The notes below the pieces were generated by a model. The model was not told the origin of the DNA and did no database searches. It saw only the letters and a program-made list of their open reading frames with translations. The position numbers and the translations under genes are program-made. 12,023 nucleotides of DNA from an archaeon (GTDB lineage: Archaea > Nanobdellota > Nanobdellia > Pacearchaeales > GW2011-AR1), in NCBI GenBank assembly GCA_030593225.1, contig JAUVHP010000029.1, positions 1-12,023 of the forward strand, read 5' to 3'. Positions 1 through 4,144 of the stretch are shown here, one piece after another. Every line of letters starts with the position of its first letter. Within the stretch, counting starts at the first letter, position 1.

Positions 1-866
1 AAACAAGATGCACTACCCATCCTATGAGAAGCAGTCTCAAAAGCCCAGTTGTTTCCACTAAGATATGCAGTTTTTCCTAAAGGGTTACTAGGATATGTAG
101 CGCCTGCTGCAAATACTATGTGGTTTGGAAACTTTCCTCCAAATGTATTGCACCAGTGTGTAATTTCTGCTACTCCTCTTTTTAAATAACCCGCCTTTCC
201 TCCGCCCGCAACTTTTGGAAACCAACAACCCCACCTAGGCACATCTCCTCCTATGTAATACCATTTAGAACAAGAATATGTATATATTCCTGATGTTGTA
301 CTAATTGGCCAAGGCGCACAATCATTTGTACAATCTAAGTATGTTTCGCCATTATTACAAATTCCATCTCCACAACACGAGGCTGCACAAGGCCCACCAC
401 AATCAACACCTGTCTCCCCTTGATTTTGTATCCCATCAGTACATGAACAAAATTTTCCATCATCAATTGCTTCTTGCAAAGACATTTCAACACTATCAAT
501 AGTAATTTCTATTTCTGTAGCAAAATGCCCTGGATTTAATTTAACAGATTCATATGAATGAGTTGTGGAACTACAGAGAGTTCCAGTATTTATTGCATCT
601 TGCAAACTAGATTCAACACCCTCCACTTCAACAAGAATATTTTCTGCTAAATGCCCAGCCATAATAGAACTAGGAATAGAACTTGTTGGATTTGAAGATT
701 CATCAACTAAATAATCATTTTCTATTGCCTCAGATAAAGTCATTGTAAATCCATCAATAGAAATTAAAACTTCTTCACTTTCATGATAAGGTTCAATAAG
801 TGCTGCACTAACAAAAACTAATAAAACCAAACCAATTACTAAACCAAATTTAAATTTACCTCTCAT
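1..866 (-). CDS. Secreted Cys-rich surface protein, partial (3' end beyond window)
   Basis: The frame is open from the ATG at 864-866 through 288 codons to the left edge, so the C-terminus is missing. Residues 1-21 form a signal peptide (basic start, then a Leu/Val/Phe-rich core ending in SAA). Three related segments follow at about residues 28-50, 70-98 and 112-140, sharing a pattern like GH..E-I-x-V-x-V..V..SLQ-x-AI..G. Residues 140-183 are Cys-rich, with a DGIQNQGET..DCGG stretch and then a CGDGICNNGET stretch, motifs that recur in secreted proteins of DPANN archaea. The visible C-terminal part is rich in Gly, Trp and aromatic residues and is not recognised. It probably acts outside the cell, with Cys pairs as disulphides or metal ligands (inference). 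The start is supported by a TATA box 29 bases upstream, implying a leaderless mRNA. Function unknown. Confidence 0.85.
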   Translation of the reverse strand, partial: MRGKFKFGLVIGLVLLVFVSAALIEPYHESEEVLISIDGFTMTLSEAIENDYLVDESSNPTSSIPSSIMAGHLAENILVEVEGVESSLQDAINTGTLCSSTTHSYESVKLNPGHFATEIEITIDSVEMSLQEAIDDGKFCSCTDGIQNQGETGVDCGGPCAASCCGDGICNNGETYLDCTNDCAPWPISTTSGIYTYSCSKWYYIGGDVPRWGCWFPKVAGGGKAGYLKRGVAEITHWCNTFGGKFPNHIVFAAGATYPSNPLGKTAYLSGNNWAFETASHRMGSASC

Positions 867-890
867 TCTTTTTATTAAGTATACTTTTAT

Positions 891-900
891 CCTTATAAAT
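891..900 (-). promoter_or_regulatory. TATA box for the partial surface-protein gene
   Basis: ATTTATAAGG on the minus strand, centred about 29 bases before the ATG at 866. That is the spacing expected for an archaeal TATA box whose transcript begins at or next to the start codon. It lies directly beyond the outermost copy of the cbf5 3' end, so the surface gene may once have followed cbf5 directly. Confidence 0.5.
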
Positions 901-931
901 TTATTCTCTAATTGGCTGAAAAACAAACTCT
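901..931 (-). repeat. Outer cbf5 3'-end copy (copy C)
   Basis: Read on the minus strand this encodes EFVFQPIRE and a stop, matching the EFVFQPIKN end of Cbf5. Bases 909-931 are identical over 23 positions to 2040-2062. The similarity ends at 931, three bases before the stop codon of the neighbouring small gene. There is no reading frame joining it to a gene, so it is a remnant or recombination site. Confidence 0.8.
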
Positions 932-933
932 TT

Positions 934-1191
934 TTATTTTATCATTCCCTTAACTTCTGGAAGATTAGTTTCTATAAATTCAACTATTTCTTTTTTGTAT
1001 CTTGGATTTAATGAAATGTTTGTATAATTTGGTTTATGTTGAACTAGAATCCATTTTTGGTTTACTAAATCTTTAATTATTTTTTTTAAATTTTGAAATC
1101 TTTTATAATGCTCCAACCTATCATATTTTGCACCCCAATTCTTTTTACTAAATGCTAATTTAAATATTAGTTGTGCTTTCTCTTTTTTCAT
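934..1191 (-). CDS. Small basic protein, winged-helix-like, cassette cargo
   Basis: This encodes 85 residues and is not firmly recognised. It is Lys-rich, with a predicted helix-helix-wing arrangement: helical segments around residues 5-20 and 27-43 (an LKKIIKDLVNQKW-like recognition region), then a short hairpin ending in TNISLNP and a final helix. That layout resembles a small winged-helix DNA-binding protein (inference). It is divergent from the 114-residue winged-helix gene at 1291, with 99 bases between the starts. Its stop codon almost abuts the outer cbf5 3'-end copy, which places it as the terminal gene of the cassette. An ATTTAAAAA box about 26 bases before the ATG supports the start. 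A DNA-binding partner of the divergent regulator and an antitoxin-like role are both possible; neither is shown. Confidence 0.6.
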   Translation of the reverse strand: MKKEKAQLIFKLAFSKKNWGAKYDRLEHYKRFQNLKKIIKDLVNQKWILVQHKPNYTNISLNPRYKKEIVEFIETNLPEVKGMIK

Positions 1192-1210
1192 AAAAAATAT
1201 AAGAAAATGT

Positions 1211-1221
1211 AATTTTTAAAT
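1211..1221 (-). promoter_or_regulatory. TATA-like box for the 85-residue gene
   Basis: ATTTAAAAATT on the minus strand, centred about 26 bases before the ATG at 1191, in the divergent intergenic region 1192-1290. The sequence is weak because the whole region is A/T. Confidence 0.35.
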
Positions 1222-1260
1222 GTTTTCATCTTTGATAGTAGTATGTAGTATATAGTAATA

Positions 1261-1292
1261 TTTATAAACTATAATTATTATAATATTATAAT
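1261..1292 (+). promoter_or_regulatory. TATA box and 16-bp palindrome at start of wHTH gene
   Basis: TTTATAAAC at 1261-1269 sits 30 bases before the ATG at 1291, predicting a leaderless transcript. Bases 1277-1292 (ATTATAATATTATAAT) are a perfect 16-bp palindrome covering the predicted transcription start and reaching into the start codon. That is where an autorepressor would bind, and the gene encodes a winged-helix protein. The palindrome is all A/T in an AT-rich genome, so chance is a real alternative. Confidence 0.45.
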
Positions 1293-1635
1293 GAAAATAA
1301 AAAAAGATAAATCTGCTTTTTTAGAATATGTGGGAGATACACCTCAATTAAGAGTTTTAGATTTTTTTATTGGAAATTATTTTTTTGACTTTCCTCTGAC
1401 TGAAATTGCAAGAAGTTCAGAAATTAGTTATAATTCTTTACAAGCAATTTTTCCAAAACTTCTTGAGAAAAAAATTTTGATTAAATCTCGAAGAATTGGA
1501 AAATCAAATTATTATAAATTTAATATGGAAAATCAATTTGTAAAAAACATTATTAAGATTGCATGGAATTTGACTAAAAATGAGATATTTGAAGAACCTG
1601 TAAAAGAAAAAAGATTAATTGCCCAAGCAAATTAA
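1291..1635 (+). CDS. Winged helix-turn-helix regulator, cassette cargo
   Basis: This encodes 114 residues. Residues 10-30 (DTPQLRVLDFFIGNYFFDF) followed by LTEIARSSEISYNSLQ (about 36-51) and FPKLLEKKILIKSRRIGKSNYYKFN (about 54-78) give helix, helix-turn-helix and wing in the order of archaeal ArsR/MarR-like winged-helix proteins. The RIGKSNYYKFN strand pair is the usual wing. The tail is basic. It should bind DNA as a dimer and probably represses its own promoter, given the palindrome over its start, and perhaps the divergent gene at 1191. It sits between two copies of the cbf5 3' end, so it is likely carried by the inserted segment and absent from close relatives. The fold call is solid; target and inducer are unknown. 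Confidence 0.75.
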   Translation: MKIKKDKSAFLEYVGDTPQLRVLDFFIGNYFFDFPLTEIARSSEISYNSLQAIFPKLLEKKILIKSRRIGKSNYYKFNMENQFVKNIIKIAWNLTKNEIFEEPVKEKRLIAQAN

Positions 1636-1665
1636 AAAAATCAATGAAGGTTAGGAGTTTTTATT

Positions 1666-1699
1666 TAATCGGTTGAAAAACAAATTCTGGTTTTGCAAA
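1666..1699 (-). repeat. Middle cbf5 3'-end copy (copy B), diverged
   Basis: On the minus strand this reads FAKPEFVFQPIK and a stop (the stop lies just outside, at about 1661-1663), against FAKAEFVFQPIKN in the intact gene. It matches 2040-2073 at 29 of 34 bases. Four of the five differences are third-position synonymous changes and one gives Ala to Pro. That pattern says this copy evolved as coding sequence, either in an earlier cbf5 of this lineage or in the cbf5 of a donor. Confidence 0.8.
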
Positions 1700-1715
1700 T
1701 CAAACATTTCTAAAA

Positions 1716-1725
1716 ATTTATAAAC
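1716..1725 (+). promoter_or_regulatory. TATA box for the two small membrane-protein genes
   Basis: ATTTATAAAC, about 29 bases before the ATG at 1746, directly after the middle cbf5 3'-end copy. It fits a leaderless transcript for the overlapping gene pair. Confidence 0.5.
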
Positions 1726-1745
1726 AATAATGAATTTAGTAAAAT

Positions 1746-1901
1746 ATGAATATAAAAGCAATGTCTGACCCAATACACTTGATGGTAGGGGTGTTAGCAA
1801 TAATTGGAGGAAGTTTGTATTTAATGAATAAAGGAAACTGGGGATTAATAGTTGTTTCTATCGGTCTTTTAATGGAGGCAATAAAACAAGTAGTAAAATG
1901 A
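1746..1901 (+). CDS. Tiny two-helix membrane protein, first of an overlapping pair
   Basis: This encodes 51 residues from ATG to TGA. Two hydrophobic segments, at about residues 11-27 and 33-48, are separated by a short NKGNW turn, and the C-terminus is basic (KQVVK). The start is supported by a TATA box 29 bases upstream. The stop overlaps the next start as ATGA (1898-1901), so the two products are probably made together and in a fixed ratio. No family is recognised. Membrane peptides of this size in mobile segments include holin-like, toxin-like and accessory subunits; nothing here distinguishes these. Its position between two cbf5 3'-end copies marks it as accessory cargo. Confidence 0.6.
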   Translation: MNIKAMSDPIHLMVGVLAIIGGSLYLMNKGNWGLIVVSIGLLMEAIKQVVK

Positions 1902-2035
1902 TAAATACTAATATTATTATCGGCTTAGGAGTAATTGTTTTAAATTTAATTCCAATTTTTTTAAAGAAATACAAATATCTATTAGTAACACTTATATTAT
2001 CTTTGATTTTAATGTATCTTGGACAAACAATTTAA
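1898..2035 (+). CDS. Tiny two-helix membrane protein, second of the pair
   Basis: This encodes 45 residues. Hydrophobic segments at about 5-22 and 28-42 are joined by a KKYKY loop, giving a hairpin with a basic turn that should face the cytoplasm. The ATG lies inside the ATGA overlap with the preceding gene, and no separate promoter is needed. The stop codon (2033-2035) overlaps the stop of the convergent cbf5 gene (2032-2034), so the payload fits tightly against the cbf5 3' end. Function unknown; it is probably a partner of the upstream 51-residue membrane protein. Confidence 0.6.
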   Translation: MINTNIIIGLGVIVLNLIPIFLKKYKYLLVTLILSLILMYLGQTI

Positions 2036-2916
2036 TTTTTAATTGGCTGAAAAACAAACTCTGCCTTTGCAAAAATTTCTTTATTTTTAATCACTTTATA
2101 CATTCCAATAAATTTTTCTTCAGCAAAAACACAAATAATTTCATTTTTTTTCAAACCAGGTTTACTAACAACATCTTTAACAAAAAAAGGTTTGCCTTGC
2201 CATAAATTTTTCACAACTTCTTTCTTAACCTTAACAACTTTGTAAACCTCTGAAACAATCTCTGCAGGAATAATCATTTCTCTCAATAATTTATCATCTC
2301 CTTTTTTGTATTCTTCCACTGCCTTTTCAAAATCATATAAATTTACAATAGGATATTTTTTATTCTCTTCTTTAAAAATTCCAGCTCTAACTCTCCGAAG
2401 CTCTAACATATGTGCTCCAATACCCAATTCTTTTCCCAAATCATCGCAAATTTTTCTAATATAAGTTCCACCCTGACAACTAACTCTAAATAAAATATCT
2501 TTATTGCTATGTTCCAATAACTCAAAATTTTTAATCTCTCTTTCTCTCTCTTGCCTTTTAACTCTTGATTTTACCGGAGGTGTTTGCTTAATTACTCCCA
2601 TAAATTTTTTTTCAATAATATTTTTTATCTTTTCTAAATCAACCTCTCCATGCATTCTCATAATTCCAATATACTCTTTATCTTCACCTAAAAAATATCC
2701 AGTTAATTTACACCCTCTGCTCAAAGCCACAGGCAAAACCCCAGTAACCTTTGGGTCTAGTGTTCCAAAATGTGCGGTTTTTTTTAAACCCAAACTTTTC
2801 TTTACAAAATCAGAAATATTAAATGACGTCGGACCTGATGACTTATCAATATTAATAATTCCAAATTCCAAAAGTTCCTCTGTTGATTTTTTTTGCTTTA
2901 TTTTTTCAATATTCAT
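2032..2916 (-). CDS. cbf5: Cbf5, archaeal H/ACA RNP pseudouridine synthase (TruB family)
   Basis: This 294-residue protein is the catalytic subunit that isomerises uridine to pseudouridine, in archaea guided by H/ACA RNAs with Nop10, Gar1 and L7Ae; the family also contributes to tRNA U55 modification. The N-terminal DKSSGPTSF motif (about 24-32) and HFGTLDPKVTGVLPVA (49-64) are diagnostic, with Asp54 in GTLDP as the catalytic aspartate. CQGGTYIRKICDDLG and HMLELRRVRAG follow as later TruB motifs. Residues from about 215 to the end form a PUA RNA-binding domain, ending in FAKAEFVFQPIKN. The protein is somewhat shorter than many archaeal Cbf5 proteins. A TTTAAATAC box 25 bases before the ATG fits a leaderless start. 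Its last codons occur twice more downstream, at 1666-1699 and 901-931, which makes its 3' end an apparent insertion site. Confidence 0.95.
   Translation of the reverse strand: MNIEKIKQKKSTEELLEFGIINIDKSSGPTSFNISDFVKKSLGLKKTAHFGTLDPKVTGVLPVALSRGCKLTGYFLGEDKEYIGIMRMHGEVDLEKIKNIIEKKFMGVIKQTPPVKSRVKRQEREREIKNFELLEHSNKDILFRVSCQGGTYIRKICDDLGKELGIGAHMLELRRVRAGIFKEENKKYPIVNLYDFEKAVEEYKKGDDKLLREMIIPAEIVSEVYKVVKVKKEVVKNLWQGKPFFVKDVVSKPGLKKNEIICVFAEEKFIGMYKVIKNKEIFAKAEFVFQPIKN
2040..2073 (-). repeat. cbf5 3'-end repeat inside the intact gene (copy A)
   Basis: The last codons of cbf5. Bases 2040-2062 equal 909-931 exactly, and 2040-2073 match 1666-1699 at 29 of 34 positions. Each copy is followed by a different terminal codon set: KN and stop here, K and stop in the middle copy, RE and stop in the outer copy. 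Confidence 0.8.
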
Positions 2917-2936
2917 ATTATTTAAGAAATAAATTT

Positions 2937-2946
2937 GTATTTAAAA
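2937..2946 (-). promoter_or_regulatory. TATA-like box for cbf5, possibly shared with the divergent gene
   Basis: TTTTAAATAC on the minus strand, centred about 25 bases before the cbf5 ATG. The TTTAAA core is palindromic and lies about 30 bases before the divergent ATG at 2972, so it could be read in both directions. Confidence 0.4.
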
Positions 2947-2971
2947 TTGTTGGGGTGAGGGATTTGTATTT

Positions 2972-3247
2972 ATGATATCTGGAATTTTTTACACAGGTTA
3001 TATAGAAACTCATAACTCTTCAATGTATACTATTCATTATATGATCTTGGAGAATTCTGCACACAATAAAAATTTAAATTTTACATATGAGTTAGGAGAT
3101 AAACTTAAAATAATGTGGAATAGTCTTAAATTATTTTCCCTGTGGAGTTTCATTATAGGTGTGACCATGGCTTTTGTTTCATTAGGTGTTTGGTTTAAGG
3201 GTTATAAAGAATTAAAACAAGATAAATTTAGTAAAAGACAAAAATAA
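2972..3247 (+). CDS. Small single-pass membrane protein, unknown
   Basis: This encodes 91 residues. One membrane segment lies at about residues 54-76 (LFSLWSFIIGVTMAFVSLGVWF), followed by a strongly basic tail (KGYKELKQDKFSKRQK). The N-terminal 50 residues carry two N-x-S/T sequons (at about 15 and 36), and positive-inside logic puts that part outside the cell. No family is recognised. It is divergent from cbf5 with 55 bases between starts. A GGTGAGG at 2954-2960, 11 bases before the ATG, is a possible Shine-Dalgarno sequence and supports this start over internal ones. T-rich sequence follows the stop. Confidence 0.6.
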   Translation: MISGIFYTGYIETHNSSMYTIHYMILENSAHNKNLNFTYELGDKLKIMWNSLKLFSLWSFIIGVTMAFVSLGVWFKGYKELKQDKFSKRQK

Positions 3248-3267
3248 GGTTTAGTATTTTCTTCTAT

Positions 3268-3297
3268 GCTTTTTATTATTTTTCTTCTTTTTTATTT
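3268..3297 (+). terminator. T-rich transcription terminator
   Basis: After the stop at 3247 the plus strand runs through several T stretches (TTTTTATTATTTTTCTTC and TTTTTTATTT) without a hairpin. Archaeal termination can occur on such U-tracts. It lies just before the convergent toxin gene. Confidence 0.4.
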
Positions 3298-3314
3298 CCC
3301 AAATCTTTCCCCAA

Positions 3315-3653
3315 TCAAAACCCTCCAGCCCCAATCTTCAACAAAATTTCCCTTATTTCATTTATTGTTTTTTGCTGAGATTTTTTATCAGACATTCTCA
3401 CAAACTTCATTAACAAATCAGTAAGTTCTTCTTTAGAAAGCACTTTTAATTTAAAGCCGTCCACAAGAAAATAAAATCGAAACTTTTTGTATTTTAATTC
3501 TTTTATCACAATCCCTGCAACATTTCCAAGAAGTTTTCCTTTGCAAGGATTTTCTTCTAAAGATTCCAATAAATCAGTAATTTTATGTGATTCGCCTTTA
3601 AACTTTTTTTTAATTTCTCTTGCCAGAGAATCTACTATTTTGACCTTGGCCAT
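3315..3653 (-). CDS. RelE/ParE-superfamily toxin of a type II toxin-antitoxin system
   Basis: This 112-residue protein has the RelE fold order: N-terminal helices (residues 7-33, LAREIKKKF then KITDLLESLEENP), then CKGKLLGNVAGIVIKELKYKKFRFYFLVDG (about 37-66) as the beta-sheet core, and a long C-terminal helical tail (about 74-108). The pattern of short helix, ENPxxGKxL, I-x-ELKYKKFRFYF is typical of archaeal RelE-like toxins, which in characterised members cleave mRNA in the ribosomal A site. The core carries several Lys/Arg residues but catalysis cannot be judged by eye. Its ATG (3653) overlaps the end of the antitoxin gene by 19 bases, so the antitoxin is translated first from the shared mRNA, the standard arrangement. 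The tail is longer than in compact RelE proteins. Confidence 0.8.
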   Translation of the reverse strand: MAKVKIVDSLAREIKKKFKGESHKITDLLESLEENPCKGKLLGNVAGIVIKELKYKKFRFYFLVDGFKLKVLSKEELTDLLMKFVRMSDKKSQQKTINEIREILLKIGAGGF

Positions 3654-3844
3654 TTTTCCTTTATCTCTTTTTTAAATTGTTCAAGCGAAATGCAGTTTTC
3701 AGAAGACATAAGAAATTCCCTTAATTGCTCCCTGACTGCAAGAGCATAAATTCTTTTAATAATTGTTTCAAATGTTTCTCCTCTAATTCCAAAGGAACTT
3801 ATTGTATTTTTTGTTTCAGGACTTAATTGTATTGTGCTCATCAT
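3635..3844 (-). CDS. Antitoxin paired with the RelE-like toxin
   Basis: This encodes 69 residues from the ATG at 3844 (a second ATG follows directly). The frame stays open further upstream, but the TATA box at 3871-3879 would then lie inside the gene, so the later start is preferred. The N-terminus (STIQLSPETKNTISSFGIRGETFETIIKRIYALA) has the short strand followed by two helices expected of a ribbon-helix-helix-like DNA-binding antitoxin domain. The C-terminal half (SLEQFKKEIKEKWPRSK) resembles the toxin-binding tails of archaeal RelB-like antitoxins. It should neutralise the toxin and repress the operon by binding the inverted repeat at 3853-3871. Confidence 0.8.
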   Translation of the reverse strand: MMSTIQLSPETKNTISSFGIRGETFETIIKRIYALAVREQLREFLMSSENCISLEQFKKEIKEKWPRSK

Positions 3845-3852
3845 CTTATAAT

Positions 3853-3879
3853 AACTATAAGCACTATAGTTTATAAATT
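3853..3879 (-). promoter_or_regulatory. Toxin-antitoxin promoter with inverted-repeat operator
   Basis: AATTTATAA (TATA box, 3871-3879) lies about 31 bases before the antitoxin ATG. Between box and start, AACTATA (3853-3859) and TATAGTT (3865-3871) form a perfect 7-bp inverted repeat with a 5-base spacer. An antitoxin dimer bound there would block the promoter, as in autoregulated toxin-antitoxin operons. Confidence 0.6.
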
Positions 3880-4122
3880 TATTCCTCAAATCTCCCCGCA
3901 ATTTTAGCTACTAGTTATGTAGGACTTTTATTAAAAATCGCTAAAAATAATTTTACTCAAGAAAATTTAGACACAGAAGAAATTAATTTTAAAATCAAAA
4001 AATTAGAAGAGATAAATATACAAAATTTAATGTTAAAATCTGGAACAAGAGCCGCAACAGCAAATTTCTTAGGATATTCTACAAGAAAATTATATAATAA
4101 GCTAACCCACAAATCTTTATAA
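3877..4122 (+). pseudogene. 3' remnant of an unidentified gene
   Basis: The plus strand is open from 3877 to a TAA at 4120-4122 (81 codons) with coding-like composition but no usable start: the only in-frame ATG is near the 3' end. The translation runs LPAILATSYVGLLLKIAKNN, then a charged helical stretch, and ends SGTRAATANFLGYSTRKLYNK plus a short tail. It reads like the C-terminal part of a larger, mostly helical protein, with its front missing exactly where the toxin-antitoxin promoter begins. Loss of the front by insertion of that module is the simplest reading (inference). The stop codon overlaps the glmS TATA box. Parent family not recognised. Confidence 0.5.
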
Positions 4123-4124
4123 AT
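4116..4124 (+). promoter_or_regulatory. TATA box for glmS
   Basis: TTTATAAAT begins 29 bases before the glmS ATG, giving a leaderless or near-leaderless transcript. No Shine-Dalgarno sequence precedes the ATG. The box overlaps the stop codon of the upstream gene remnant. Confidence 0.6.
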
Positions 4125-4144
4125 TTTTAATTAGTTAATTTGCA

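Larger units (their letters stand above)
909..2062. mobile_element. Putative cassette insertion behind cbf5, bounded by 23-bp direct repeats
   Basis: A 23-bp sequence at 909-931 is repeated exactly and in the same orientation at 2040-2062, where it is the 3' end of the intact cbf5 gene. A diverged third copy lies between them at 1666-1699. The copies enclose two payloads: two divergent small DNA-binding-like genes (934-1635) and two overlapping small membrane-protein genes (1746-2035). This is the geometry left when an element integrates into a gene's 3' end and supplies a replacement end, as known for integrases that target tRNA genes. No integrase or transposase is visible, so any mobility would need an enzyme acting in trans. 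The repeats are seen directly; the mobile-element reading is inference. Confidence 0.4.

Noticed and set aside
305..502. Open frame on the plus strand rich in His and Asn
   Set aside because: It lies antisense within the secreted-protein gene, whose 288-codon frame has a signal peptide and repeats; composition is that of a shadow frame.
2504..2932. 142-codon plus-strand frame opposite cbf5
   Set aside because: Antisense shadow of a conserved enzyme gene; Ser/Phe/Ile-rich low-complexity product with no promoter.
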